Positions 8,362 to 17,362 are shown, counted from the stretch's first letter. The stretch: 64,000 nucleotides of DNA from Niveispirillum sp. SYP-B3756 (GCF_009495745.1 NZ_WIDQ01000001.1:124001-188000), one strand, 5' to 3'. The notes: generated by a model from the sequence alone, not told the origin. Numbers and translations: made by a program.

Positions 8362-9824
8362 TGATGAAGAAGCTTCTCTCCTCGGCCGCGCTGGCGGCCC
8401 TTCTGGCCTTCTCTCCGGTGGCACTGGCGCCCCATGCCGCCACCGCGCGGGAGCCGCTGAAGTCGGAGACTTACAAGCAGCTTGACCTGTTCGCCGATGT
8501 GTTCGAGCGGGTGCGCTCCGAATATGTGGAGGAGGTCTCCGACGAGGATCTGATCTCTGCCGCCATCAACGGGATGCTCACCTCGCTGGACCCGCATTCC
8601 AGCTATCTGGACAAGAAAAGCTTTGCCGACATGCGGGTGCAGACCAAGGGCGAATTTGGCGGCCTTGGGATTGAGGTGACGCAGGAAAACGGCGTCGTCA
8701 AGGTGATCTCCCCCATGGATGACACGCCCGCCGCCAAGGCCGGTGTGCAGGCGGGTGATTACATCACCCATCTGAACGACGAATCCATCATGGGTATGGG
8801 CCTGAACGAGGCGGTGGAGAAGATGCGCGGCCCCGTGGGCAGCAGCCTGAAGGTCACCATCCGCCGGGGTGACCTGTCGCAGCCCATCAACCTCACCATG
8901 ATCCGGGCCAGCATCAAGGTGCAGTCGGTGCGCTTCCGGGTGGAAGATAATGTCGGCTATGTCCGCATCTCCAGCTTCAATGAACAGACCCAGCCGGGGC
9001 TGGACAAGGCCATCACCAGCATCAAGGGCCAGCTGGGCGATAAGCTGATCGGCTATGTGCTGGACCTGCGCAACAATCCCGGCGGCCTGCTGGATCAGGC
9101 GGTTTCCGTCTCCGATACCTTCCTGGAAAAGGGGCGGGAGATTGTCTCCACCCGCGGCCGTGGCGGCAAGGAAGGCGACCGTTACGTCGCCAAGCCGGGT
9201 GATGCGACCGGCGGTCTGCCCCTGGTGGTGTTGATCAATGGCGGTTCGGCCTCTGCGTCGGAAATCGTGGCGGGCGCGCTGCAGGACCATAAGCGCGCCA
9301 TCATCCTGGGCACGCAGAGCTTTGGTAAGGGCTCGGTGCAGACCATCATCCCGTTGCAGGGCAACCAGAGCGCCATGCGCCTGACCACGGCGCGTTACTA
9401 CACGCCGTCCGGCCGCTCCATCCAGCAATTGGGCATCACCCCCGATATCGAGGTGCAACCCGCCAAGGTGGAAGAGCTGGCCCAGGCCGGTCGCCGGCGG
9501 GAGGCGGACCTGCCCAAGGCCCTGCGCAATACCGATCCGGCCGCCCAGCAGCGCCAGGCCAACCCGCAGGGCACGCCGACAACGCCGCCGGCAGCCCCGG
9601 CCCCCGGCAATAATGACAGCGCGCCGCAGGTGCAGGCACCGGGCACGCCGCCGGCCAATGGTGCGGTGCCGCCGGTCACCGCCGCCAACGTCAATGGCCA
9701 GCCGGAACCGGCACCGGTCGATTACCAGCTGCTGCGCGCCATCGATCTTTTGCGCGGGGTTTCCATGTTCAATCATGCCAAGCAGGCGGCGGCCGTTGCC
9801 CCCGCCGCATCCAACGCCAACTGA
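8361..9824 (+). CDS. ctpA: S41 carboxy-terminal processing protease
   Basis: A 487-residue periplasmic serine protease that trims C-termini of envelope proteins. The signal peptide covers residues 1-29. A PDZ domain (about 95-180) is followed by the S41 core. Catalytic Ser298 is in SASASEI and Lys323 in FGKGSVQ, 25 residues apart as in E. coli Tsp. The substrate loop DLRNNPGG is at 235-242. A low-complexity Pro/Ala/Gln tail (about 395-460) precedes a short conserved end. It is coupled to envC upstream and followed after 48 bases by the polysaccharide deacetylase-like gene, a standard alphaproteobacterial envelope block. Confidence 0.92.
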   Translation: MMKKLLSSAALAALLAFSPVALAPHAATAREPLKSETYKQLDLFADVFERVRSEYVEEVSDEDLISAAINGMLTSLDPHSSYLDKKSFADMRVQTKGEFGGLGIEVTQENGVVKVISPMDDTPAAKAGVQAGDYITHLNDESIMGMGLNEAVEKMRGPVGSSLKVTIRRGDLSQPINLTMIRASIKVQSVRFRVEDNVGYVRISSFNEQTQPGLDKAITSIKGQLGDKLIGYVLDLRNNPGGLLDQAVSVSDTFLEKGREIVSTRGRGGKEGDRYVAKPGDATGGLPLVVLINGGSASASEIVAGALQDHKRAIILGTQSFGKGSVQTIIPLQGNQSAMRLTTARYYTPSGRSIQQLGITPDIEVQPAKVEELAQAGRRREADLPKALRNTDPAAQQRQANPQGTPTTPPAAPAPGNNDSAPQVQAPGTPPANGAVPPVTAANVNGQPEPAPVDYQLLRAIDLLRGVSMFNHAKQAAAVAPAASNAN

Positions 9825-9872
9825 CCCTGCCCGTCCGCCCCGTCCCCCTCGCTGAAACGAAACCGCTGATCC

Positions 9873-11198
9873 GTGGCCCTCTCCCTTCTCCGTAAGAAGC
9901 CCAAGGTGGGCACCGAACAGGCCAAGGACGACAGCGCAGCCGTGCTGGCGGCCCGTTTTGGCGTGGGCAAGGCGGGCGGCAATGAAAGCAAGGGGAAGGG
10001 CAAAGGCAAGGCAAAGGCCAAGGACGATCCCTTCATCAATCTGGATGCCGCTGCCGATGGCGATGGCGATGAGCTGCCCGCCCCCAAAAGGCGGAGTAAG
10101 GTGGCGGCGGCGAAGGGGGATCGGGCACCGGCATCCAAACCGCTGATCGCTGCCGGGGCGGTGGCGGGGGTTTTTCTGCTGGGGCTGGCCGGCACTGCCG
10201 TCTGGTTGGCGGTGATGGCGCATGACACGGCCGACCGGCTGACCGCATCGCGCCAGGTGGGACCGAAGCTGGCCGTGTTGCTGCCTGACGGCACCCCCCG
10301 CTTCCCCGATGCGCCGACACCAGCGGAAGTGGAAGCCGCCAAGGCAGAAGAAGCGCCGCTGGACCCGGTGGATATGCCGGTGACGTTACAGCCATCGCGC
10401 AACGACCTGTTGCTGGAACGGCTGCGCGTGGGGCTGGTGCCCAAGGTGGCGGCGGACGGCACCGCCCCCTGGCAGCATTATGCCCGCCCTTTCCCGCAGG
10501 ATGACAAGCGCCCGCGCATCGCCATTGTGGTGACGGGCATGGGCCAGTCCGCCGCCGCCACCCAGGCGGCCATCGCTCGCCTGCCCGGTGCCATCAGCTT
10601 CGCTTTTGCCCCCACTACCCCGCAGCCCCAACCCCTGGTGGATGAGGCGCGGGAAAAGGGACATGAGGTGTTGCTGTCCGTGCCGATGCAACCCCAGAGC
10701 TATCCCGCCAGCGACCCCGGCGCCAACACCCTGCTGACGACCCTGTCGGACGAGGAAAATGTGCAGCGGCTGGAGGCGACGCTCGCCGCCTTCACCGGCT
10801 ATGTTGGCCTGACCAGCCGAACGGACAGCGGCACGGCCTTCCTGACCCAGCGGGACAATCTGCGCGCCGTGCTGCAACAGGTGCAGCGGCGCGGGTTGGT
10901 CTATCTGGACCTGTGGCAGGTGCAGGGCAGCAAGGTGGCCCCGCTCGCCAAGGAACTCTCCCTGCCCCGCGCCTTCAGTGACTTGCAGATCGACCGGATG
11001 CCATCGGCCATCGGCATTGATGAACAACTGGCGCAGTTGGAACGGCTGGCCCAGGCCAATGGTGTGGCCGTGGGCTTTGCGGAAGCGCAGAACCCGGTGG
11101 TGATCGAACGGCTGTCGCTCTGGGCTGGCACCCTGCGCGACCGGGGCATCGTGCTGGCCCCGGTCACGGCGGTGGTGAACCGGCAGGCGGATCGGTGA
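9873..11198 (+). CDS. divergent polysaccharide deacetylase family protein (YibQ type)
   Basis: A 441-residue membrane-anchored periplasmic protein. Residues 1-85 are cytoplasmic and Lys/Ala-rich, one transmembrane helix spans about 92-117, and the domain of the divergent polysaccharide deacetylase family occupies about 205-435. Recognisable segments are RIAIVVTGMG, GHEVLLSVPMQP and YVGLTSRTDSG. Many family members have Asp-Asp where this one has Thr-Gly in the first motif, so metal-dependent catalysis is doubtful. The start is GTG at 9873. The envC-ctpA-yibQ order is usual in this class, but the rppH gene that often comes next is missing; a low-G+C gene on the other strand overlaps its last 35 bases. 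Confidence 0.82.
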   Translation: MALSLLRKKPKVGTEQAKDDSAAVLAARFGVGKAGGNESKGKGKGKAKAKDDPFINLDAAADGDGDELPAPKRRSKVAAAKGDRAPASKPLIAAGAVAGVFLLGLAGTAVWLAVMAHDTADRLTASRQVGPKLAVLLPDGTPRFPDAPTPAEVEAAKAEEAPLDPVDMPVTLQPSRNDLLLERLRVGLVPKVAADGTAPWQHYARPFPQDDKRPRIAIVVTGMGQSAAATQAAIARLPGAISFAFAPTTPQPQPLVDEAREKGHEVLLSVPMQPQSYPASDPGANTLLTTLSDEENVQRLEATLAAFTGYVGLTSRTDSGTAFLTQRDNLRAVLQQVQRRGLVYLDLWQVQGSKVAPLAKELSLPRAFSDLQIDRMPSAIGIDEQLAQLERLAQANGVAVGFAEAQNPVVIERLSLWAGTLRDRGIVLAPVTAVVNRQADR

Positions 11199-11514
11199 GC
11201 GAGAAGAGATGATTTCCGTTCCCGGACGCCCGTATCACTTGCCTCTGATAAAGCGCATTGTCGCCGAAAGAAGAAACAAAAAGATCGAAATAGATATAAA
11301 TGAAAAAAACAAAAACAACCACGAACTCATAGTCCGCGACCGATTCACAACAACCAGCCCCATAATCAACAATTAAATTTACGATAAAGTTCGGCATTGT
11401 GAAAAAATGCTCTGGGTAGCGTACCCAGAAAAACGACATCAGCAGCACCTCTACCGCAACAGCCAAAATCATAAGAATTTTCCTGAACAAGCAGGCAGAC
11501 GAACATTTATTCAT
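11164..11514 (-). CDS. small membrane protein of unknown function in low-G+C DNA
   Basis: A 116-residue protein with two strongly hydrophobic stretches (about 12-30 and 60-80), rich in Phe, Val and Ile, and a charged C-terminal tail that overlaps the end of the deacetylase gene on the other strand. The frame opens 31 codons earlier, but AGGAAAC directly before the ATG at 11514 makes this the likelier start. Base composition from about 11240 to 11680 is visibly poorer in G+C than everything around it and codon use is unlike its neighbours, suggesting acquired DNA. No family recognised. Confidence 0.5.
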   Translation of the reverse strand: MNKCSSACLFRKILMILAVAVEVLLMSFFWVRYPEHFFTMPNFIVNLIVDYGAGCCESVADYEFVVVFVFFIYIYFDLFVSSFGDNALYQRQVIRASGNGNHLFSLTDPPAGSPPP

Positions 11515-11705
11515 GTTTCCTGGCCGGCCAGAAAAGGCAGGAACAGAAAATCCCAAATGGGAGAAGCGGCTCATCTCCTTATCGCTGAGCAAGAATTTCC
11601 AATTCATCGAACCCGCCTACCAGATGCCTGAAACCATCAAGTAGATTAGGGCAGAAAAATTCACGTTTTTCCCGCCCTTGCGAATAAGTGACCAAAACCC
11701 TGGCA

Positions 11706-12467
11706 TTACCCCTTCCGCGGTGCCCGCATCAGCACGCCATCCACCAGCCCCGGCGGCAGCACGCCCAGCAGCCAGGAGACGACATAGGTGGGCCAGGGAA
11801 ACGCGATGCGGGCGGGGTTGCGGGTCAGGCGCTGGCGGATCAGCCGGGCGGCCGGCGCTGCCTGCATCAGGAACGGCATGGGGAAGCGGTTCTTGGCCGT
11901 GATGCGGCTGACCACGAAGCCAGGGCAGATCACCGTCACGCCCACCCCTTGCGGGGCCAGGTCCAACCGCAGCGCCTCCCCATAGACCCGCACCGCCGCC
12001 TTGGACCCGCAATAAGAGGCCGCCCCCGGCAGGCCCCGGAAACTGGCGAGCGAGGCCATCAGGGCAATCTGTCCCCGCCCCCGCGCCGTCATGGCCGGGA
12101 TCAGCGGATGGATGCTGTTCAGCACCCCATCCAGATTGACGGCAAAAATCTCCCGCGATTGTTCAGCACTTTCCACCGCCCCACCACTGCCCGCCGAAAT
12201 ACCAGCATTGGCAATGGCAAGGTCGATGGGGGCCTCGTCATCGCGGGCGGCCAGCCAATCCGCCATAGCGGCGCGGTCGGCCACATTCAGCACATCCGCT
12301 GTCACCAGCGCCCCTTTGGCCCGGCAGGCATCGGCCACCGAGGCCAACCGCCCGGCATCCCGCCCGGTCAGCGACAGGCGGATGCCAGGGCCGGCATAAT
12401 CCAGCGCCAGCGCCTCCCCGATGCCGCTGGAAGCACCGGTGATCATGATATGGGCGGGGTTGCGCAT
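11706..12467 (-). CDS. short-chain dehydrogenase/reductase
   Basis: A 253-residue SDR-fold NAD(P)-dependent oxidoreductase. The nucleotide-binding motif TGASSGIG is at residues 10-17, the NAG motif near 89, and the active-site YCGSK (YxxxK) around 154. After the Rossmann domain a hydrophobic C-terminal region (WPTYVVSWLLGVLPPGLVDG) could attach it to the membrane, as in DltE-like SDRs. The substrate cannot be inferred. The start at 12467 is chosen from the family N-terminus; its ribosome site is weak. It follows the pentapeptide gene on the same strand with an 87-base gap. Confidence 0.82.
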   Translation of the reverse strand: MRNPAHIMITGASSGIGEALALDYAGPGIRLSLTGRDAGRLASVADACRAKGALVTADVLNVADRAAMADWLAARDDEAPIDLAIANAGISAGSGGAVESAEQSREIFAVNLDGVLNSIHPLIPAMTARGRGQIALMASLASFRGLPGAASYCGSKAAVRVYGEALRLDLAPQGVGVTVICPGFVVSRITAKNRFPMPFLMQAAPAARLIRQRLTRNPARIAFPWPTYVVSWLLGVLPPGLVDGVLMRAPRKG

Positions 12468-12554
12468 GGGATTGAAATCCAAAAGCAGGAGACAGCTTTG
12501 GGCAACGCGGCGACGGTCGTCGCCCAAGCCATTGCCGGTCAACCGAACACAGCG

Positions 12555-13829
12555 TTAATGCTGCAACCCGCGTGCGCCGTCCAGCATCATGCCGTTGGTG
12601 TCGGCCCCGTCCAGCACAACACCGGTCAGATCGGCACCGCTGAAATTCACCCCCACCAGCTTGGCCTGGCGGAAGATGGCGGCGGCCAGCCGGGCGCGGA
12701 CCAGGGAGGTGCGCACCTCGTGCCCGCGCGCGGTTTTCAGCATGGACAGGTCGGCCCGTTCCAGATTGGCGTCGATCAGGTTGGCGCGGTCCATCACAGC
12801 ACCCCGCAGATCGGCAAAGCGCAGATCGCTGGACCGCAAATCCACGCCCGACATCTGCACGGCCTGCATCTGGGCGCCGCGCAGATCGGCGCCGCGCAGG
12901 CGGGTATTATTGGCCTTCATCAGGGTCAGCACCCGGCCGGACAGGTCCATGCCGGACAGATCCTGGCCGCTGATATCCAACTGGTGCCCGGTACGGCCGG
13001 CGCTGCCCACCCATTGCGCATGGGCGGTCAGCATTGCCTCCAACTGTTCGGCATTGGGGCGGGTGATGGCGGGGGCCGTGGACTCCGGCTCATAGGCCGC
13101 CTCTTCCACCGGTTCGGCTGGGGCCTCCCGGCGGCGCATATCGGCGTCGGTGCGGATGGAAGCCGCCAACGCCTCGGCCCGCACCTTGGCCCCGGCCAGA
13201 TTGGCGCCGCGCAGATCGGCATCGGCCAGATCGGCCCCATCCAGATTGGCCCGCACCAGCTTGGCGTCGCGCAGGTCCAGCCGGGTCAGCTGCGCGCCGG
13301 CCAGCACCGCACCGGAAAAATCCGTCGCCCGCGCGGTGGAGCCGCTCAGCCGCGCGCGGGTCAAATCGGCATCCACCATCACGGCCGCACTGATATCAGC
13401 CGGCCCGATCTCCATCCCCAGAATGCGGAAATCGGTGCGGGTGGCGCTGGCCATGGCCCCGTCCCGCAGGTCGCATTCCACCATGCGCGCGCCCGTCAGC
13501 ACGGCCCCACGCAGCGTTGCCGCCCGCAAATCCGTCCGATGCAGCTGGGCGCGGCTGAGGTCCGCCTCGCTGAGGTCACAACCGAACAGGTCGGCATAAT
13601 CCAGCTTGGCCCCGGTAAAGCTGGTGCGGCGCAGGATGGCGCCCGACAGGTTGGCATTGGTCAGGTTGCGTCCGTTGAAGGACATGCCCGACAGATCAAA
13701 GAAAGGCAGGCTGAGCTTGGCCCCCCCCGCTATGCCGGACAGATAGGCCAGATGTCGCTCGCACGCACGGTCCAACTGCGCCTGGGTCAGACGCACGCGG
13801 GGGGCGACATGATTGGCATCTGTTCCCAT
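12555..13829 (-). CDS. pentapeptide-repeat protein with two repeat blocks
   Basis: A 424-residue protein built mostly of A(D/N)LxX pentapeptide repeats, which fold into a right-handed quadrilateral beta helix. Block one spans about 42-225 and block two about 285-420, separated by a Glu/Ala/Pro-rich linker (about 230-260) and a short helical segment. Typical units are LTNANLSGAILRRTSFTGA and LRGADLRGAQMQAVQMSG. No signal peptide or membrane helix is seen. Function is unknown; some family members mimic DNA or act as scaffolds. It starts nine bases after the cheZ stop, so it is probably cotranscribed with cheZ and may belong to chemotaxis, which is inference. Confidence 0.8.
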   Translation of the reverse strand: MGTDANHVAPRVRLTQAQLDRACERHLAYLSGIAGGAKLSLPFFDLSGMSFNGRNLTNANLSGAILRRTSFTGAKLDYADLFGCDLSEADLSRAQLHRTDLRAATLRGAVLTGARMVECDLRDGAMASATRTDFRILGMEIGPADISAAVMVDADLTRARLSGSTARATDFSGAVLAGAQLTRLDLRDAKLVRANLDGADLADADLRGANLAGAKVRAEALAASIRTDADMRRREAPAEPVEEAAYEPESTAPAITRPNAEQLEAMLTAHAQWVGSAGRTGHQLDISGQDLSGMDLSGRVLTLMKANNTRLRGADLRGAQMQAVQMSGVDLRSSDLRFADLRGAVMDRANLIDANLERADLSMLKTARGHEVRTSLVRARLAAAIFRQAKLVGVNFSGADLTGVVLDGADTNGMMLDGARGLQH

Positions 13830-13838
13830 GGGCTTTGC

Positions 13839-14804
13839 TTATCCAAACAAGGCGTCGATATCGGCTTGTGAAACCGTCCCCCCCGAAGACGGTGGTGGGG
13901 GCGGCGGGGGCGGAGGCGGCGGAGGCGGTGGAGGGGGCGGCGGTGGGGGAGGAGGCGGCGGCGGCGGCGGTGGAGGGGGCGGCGGCGGTGCCATCTCCTC
14001 TTCCGTCAGGCCCCAATCATCCATGGATGTCATGTCCCCGCCACCGGCAGCCGGCGGGCTGGAATCCAGGCTGTCGAACAGGGCATCGATATTGGCCTGG
14101 CTCACCGCTTCCAGCGCCGGGCCATGCAGCAGATGCTTGTCCGGCCTGTCATCATCGGGGCGCAGCGCGATCAACCCGTCGGCACCCAGCTTCTTGGCGC
14201 CGGCGTCGGTATCCTCCACGCCCCAGATTTCGATCATCGTGTTCACCCGCTGCTCGATATAGCGCAGGGTGTTGACGACCTTGGTGGTGCGCTGACCTGT
14301 AATGTCCTGGAAGGAACAGGCGGTCATGATCTCGATGGTCTGGGCATCGATATCATTGGTGATGTCGCTGGGCGGCAGGCGGGCGACCAGCGCCTGTATC
14401 CGCTCCGTGGCATTGAGAATGTCGGAGGTGGCGCGTTCGGTGGCGGTGACGATGGCGTCCAGCTCGTTGGTGGCGGCCATGATGCGGTTGGCACCGGCAT
14501 CCATGGGGCGAAGCTGGGCGATTTCCTGGCGCGTCTGCTCGATATAGTTGGAGAGCTGTTTCAGCTCCTCCCGCATGATATGCAGATGCGGGCTCTGGGT
14601 ATCGGCCACGGCGGCCGGCGTGCCGGCCTGCGAAAGGCGCCCCACCTGCTCCGTCATCTGGGACAGCAGGGCCCGCCAGTCATCCTGGGCGACGATGCGG
14701 GTCTGGCGGTCACGCATACGCAGGAAGGCGCGCCCCCGGGCGGAAGCCAGCAGCGCTTCCTCCAGCGCCGTGTATTCCTTCTCGGAAAGCTCCAACGGAT
14801 CCAT
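13839..14804 (-). CDS. cheZ: chemotaxis CheY-P phosphatase with polyproline spacer
   Basis: CheZ dephosphorylates CheY-P and so terminates the flagellar switching signal. The 321-residue protein has the helical-hairpin core with the catalytic signature CSFQDITGQ: Asp167 and Gln171 match E. coli Asp143 and Gln147. The C-terminus ends in VSQADIDALFG, the CheY-docking tail. Unusually a second near-identical motif, VSQANIDALF, lies at 234-243, and between them is a run of 33 consecutive prolines (273-305, DNA 13890-13988) using all four proline codons. GGAGG five bases before the ATG at 14804 fixes the start. No other che genes are in the window. Confidence 0.9.
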   Translation of the reverse strand: MDPLELSEKEYTALEEALLASARGRAFLRMRDRQTRIVAQDDWRALLSQMTEQVGRLSQAGTPAAVADTQSPHLHIMREELKQLSNYIEQTRQEIAQLRPMDAGANRIMAATNELDAIVTATERATSDILNATERIQALVARLPPSDITNDIDAQTIEIMTACSFQDITGQRTTKVVNTLRYIEQRVNTMIEIWGVEDTDAGAKKLGADGLIALRPDDDRPDKHLLHGPALEAVSQANIDALFDSLDSSPPAAGGGDMTSMDDWGLTEEEMAPPPPPPPPPPPPPPPPPPPPPPPPPPPPPPPPPSSGGTVSQADIDALFG

Positions 14805-15102
14805 TACGCCTCCAAGCCCGATCATGGGCCCACCCCTTGCCGCCATCCGGTGCAACGTTGATCATACATGACACCCCCTTTCAACGTCACCGGGGGCACA
14901 CGCAAAGACCAGCGAAACCGGTATATCCTAAAGCATATGATCGATACCGGGATAAATCGTTTCACCGCGCCGCGCCACCAACAAGTGTTGGCGGACCTCA
15001 CAGAGGTGATTTGATCCGTCGCAAGGCCGGTGTACGCTGCAAGCGTTAAAGAAATCGTCACCAGCCGCGCGCTGGGCAAAGGATTTACTGAGGAACGAGG
15101 CG

Positions 15103-15984
15103 ATGGAGATATTGATCGGCTTTCCAGAAGGGGAAATGCTGGCGACCCGGCTGGCCGAGGCGCTGGCCTTGCCACTGCATCAGGCGGCCTTGCACCGTTT
15201 CCCCGACGGCGAAAGCCTGGTGCGGCTGGAGGCGGCACCGACGCGGGCCATCATCGTCCGTTCGCTCAATCAACCCAATGACAAGCTGGTGGAGCTGCAA
15301 TGGCTGGCCGGCGCGCTGCGCGAACGCGGCTGCACGGAGCTGACATTGGTTGCCCCCTATCTGGCCTATATGCGCCAGGATATGGAGTTCAACCCCGGCG
15401 AGGTGGTCAGCCAGCGCATCATGGGGCGCTGGCTGGGGGGCCTGTTCGACTGTATCGTCACCGTCGATCCGCATCTGCACCGCACCCATGATCTGGGGGA
15501 GGTATTCCCCGGCAGCCGCTGCGCCGCCCTGACCGCCGGCCCCCTGCTGGGCGACTGGGCGCGCCGCCAGGGGGCCGATGCCAGTTGGGTGATTCTGGGG
15601 CCGGACGAGGAATCGGCGCATCTGGTGCAGGGTGCCGCCCAGACCGCCGGTGCCCAGCCGCTGGTGGGGCTGAAGGTGCGGCGCGGCGACCATGATGTCT
15701 CCGTCGGCCTGCCCGAAGGAACCGACCTGACCGGCCGCACCGTGCTGCTCGTCGATGATATTGTCAGTTCCGGCAGCACCCTGATCGATGCGGCCAAGGT
15801 GGCCTATGCCCATGGTGCCGCCCGGGTGCTGGCCGCCACCGTCCATGCCGTATTCCCGATGGAACGGATGGCGGCCTTCCAGGCGGCAGGCATTGGCACG
15901 GTGGTATCTGCCGACGGCATCCCCCACCCCACCAATGCCATCGGTCTGGCCGACCTGATCGCTGAAAGCCTGGTGACGGTTTAG
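15103..15984 (+). CDS. ribose-phosphate pyrophosphokinase family protein
   Basis: A 293-residue member of the PRPP synthetase family, which makes phosphoribosyl pyrophosphate from ribose 5-phosphate and ATP. The tandem phosphoribosyltransferase fold shows FPDGE (33-37), the first-domain PYLAYMRQD, the histidine loop DPHLHRTHD and the PRPP-binding loop VLLVDDIVSSGSTL (about 211-224). It is shorter than the housekeeping enzyme (310-320 residues), and the region around the ATP-binding Arg/Gln residues differs. It may therefore be the second, atypical Prs found in many Proteobacteria. GAGGAACGAGG before the ATG gives a strong start. It is alone on its strand and convergent with htpX by two bases. 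Confidence 0.85.
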   Translation: MEILIGFPEGEMLATRLAEALALPLHQAALHRFPDGESLVRLEAAPTRAIIVRSLNQPNDKLVELQWLAGALRERGCTELTLVAPYLAYMRQDMEFNPGEVVSQRIMGRWLGGLFDCIVTVDPHLHRTHDLGEVFPGSRCAALTAGPLLGDWARRQGADASWVILGPDEESAHLVQGAAQTAGAQPLVGLKVRRGDHDVSVGLPEGTDLTGRTVLLVDDIVSSGSTLIDAAKVAYAHGAARVLAATVHAVFPMERMAAFQAAGIGTVVSADGIPHPTNAIGLADLIAESLVTV

Positions 15985-15986
15985 GC

Positions 15987-16913
15987 TCAACCCCACGGCC
16001 CGGGCCGGCGGCCACCCCCGCCGGCGCTGGGCACGCTGCCGCCGGACCGGCGGGGGCTGAAGGGGCTGCTGCCCGTCACCATGGCCCGCAGGCGGCCCAC
16101 CCGCTCGGCCGTGCTGGGATGGGTGGAAAACAGGCTGTCCAACCCGCGCCCATGCAGCGGGTTGATGATGAACATATGCGCGGTGGCGGGGTTATTTTCC
16201 GCCGCCATGTTGGGCACCAGCCGCGCCCCGTCATGAATGCCTTCCAGCGCATCGGCCAGCCAGTCGGGCCGACCGCAGATTTCGGCGCCGATGCGGTCAG
16301 CCTCATATTCGCGGGACCGGCTGATGGCCATCTGCACCAGCATGGCACCCAGCGGTGCCAGAATGGCCACCAGGATGGACCCGACAATCCCCAGCGGATT
16401 GTTGCGGTTATCATGCCCGCCAAAGAACAGGCCGAAATTGGCCAACATGGACAGGGCACCCGCCAGCGTGGCGGTGATGGTCATGATCAGCGTGTCGCGG
16501 TTCTTGATATGCGCCAGCTCATGCGCCATCACGCCCGCCACCTCCTCCGGGCTCAACCGTTCCAGCAGGCCGGTGGTGGCGGCCACGGCAGCATTTTCCG
16601 GGTTGCGGCCGGTGGCAAAGGCGTTGGGCTGGTCATTCTGGATGATGAAGACGCGCGGCATGGGCAGGCCGGCGCGCTGCGACAGGCGCTGCACCATGCC
16701 GTAAAATTGCGGGGCGCTGGCGGCATCCACTTGGCGAGCGCCGTACATGCCCAGAACCATCCTGTCCGCGTTCCAATAGGCGAACAGGTTGGTGGCCAGC
16801 GCCAGACCCAAGGCGATCATCATGCCGCCCTGGCCGCCCAGCATGAATCCGACCGCCAGGAACAGGCCGGTCAGACCCGCCAACAATATTGCGGTACGGA
16901 AATAGCCGCTCAT
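15987..16913 (-). CDS. htpX: membrane-bound zinc metalloprotease HtpX
   Basis: HtpX is an M48 protease of the inner membrane that degrades misfolded membrane proteins. The 308-residue protein has two N-terminal transmembrane helices (about 7-45), the HELAH zinc motif at 131-135, two more hydrophobic segments (about 142-160 and 178-200), and the third zinc ligand in [12 protein letters not shown] near 209. The C-terminal 25 residues are Ser/Gly/Pro-rich and probably disordered. GGAG with a seven-base spacer precedes the ATG at 16913. It is divergent from the SDHAF4-like gene, a frequent neighbour in Alphaproteobacteria. Confidence 0.93.
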   Translation of the reverse strand: MSGYFRTAILLAGLTGLFLAVGFMLGGQGGMMIALGLALATNLFAYWNADRMVLGMYGARQVDAASAPQFYGMVQRLSQRAGLPMPRVFIIQNDQPNAFATGRNPENAAVAATTGLLERLSPEEVAGVMAHELAHIKNRDTLIMTITATLAGALSMLANFGLFFGGHDNRNNPLGIVGSILVAILAPLGAMLVQMAISRSREYEADRIGAEICGRPDWLADALEGIHDGARLVPNMAAENNPATAHMFIINPLHGRGLDSLFSTHPSTAERVGRLRAMVTGSSPFSPRRSGGSVPSAGGGGRRPGPWG

Positions 16914-17063
16914 CTCTCTCCTCCGGCTCTGCGCCGTCATTAGAAGGGCGGATCGCCGCCCCGTCGCTGAAGATATGGGAATGCCGCCCCCGTTCCATCA
17001 AGGCTTGGCAGAATGGCGGGGCCGCGCCATATCAACAGCAGACCAGACTGAAAGGCCCGGACC

Positions 17064-17243
17064 ATGACGGAAAAGAATCAGGAAAAGACCACCGGCGCGG
17101 CCACGCCAACGGCAGAAAACACGCCGCCGCCCGCCCGGCCGGCCGCCATCCCGCAGCCACCCGGTGAAATTGGCGGGCGCGAGGGGCCGGAACCAACCCG
17201 CTATGGCGATTGGGAAGTGAATGGCCGGTGCAGCGACTTCTAA
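17064..17243 (+). CDS. succinate dehydrogenase assembly factor 4-like protein (DUF1674)
   Basis: A 59-residue protein easily missed because of its size. The N-terminal 33 residues are Thr/Pro/Ala-rich and likely disordered. The C-terminus carries the DUF1674/SDHAF4 signature GEIGGREGPEPTRYGDWE followed by a Gly-Arg-x-Ser-Asp-Phe end. In the SDHAF4 family this segment helps flavinated SdhA assemble and limits reactive oxygen; in bacteria the role is inferred from mitochondria and yeast. It begins with ATG at 17064 after a weak AGG site. A perfect palindrome that can act as a terminator follows at 17281. fumC, another TCA-cycle gene, lies 1.3 kb away. Confidence 0.85.
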   Translation: MTEKNQEKTTGAATPTAENTPPPARPAAIPQPPGEIGGREGPEPTRYGDWEVNGRCSDF

Positions 17244-17280
17244 CCTTCCCGGTTGTATCTGTACCTACTTGTATGCATGA

Positions 17281-17298
17281 AGGGGATGATCATCCCCT
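17281..17298 (+). terminator. palindromic hairpin after the SDHAF4-like gene
   Basis: AGGGGATGATCATCCCCT is perfectly self-complementary (7-bp stem with a GATC loop) and is followed by TCTTGTGT. It lies 37 bases after the stop of the DUF1674 gene. The T tract is weak, so it could instead be an operator for the downstream nuclease gene. Confidence 0.5.
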
Positions 17299-17362
17299 CT
17301 TGTGTACGCTTTAGGATAATGATCTCAAAATCACTTCTGTAGCGGCGCATAATGCGGTAGGT

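Noticed and set aside
8362-10223. 639-codon minus-strand frame opposite ctpA
   Set aside because: Antisense shadow of ctpA and the deacetylase gene; no family features.
12580-13800. Regular repeats in DNA that could suggest a CRISPR or tandem-repeat array
   Set aside because: The 15-base periodicity is explained by pentapeptide codons; there are no conserved repeats with unique spacers.
13813-14262. Plus-strand frame with a long polyglycine run
   Set aside because: It is the complement of the polyproline codons of cheZ, which has a strong ribosome site and clear homology.
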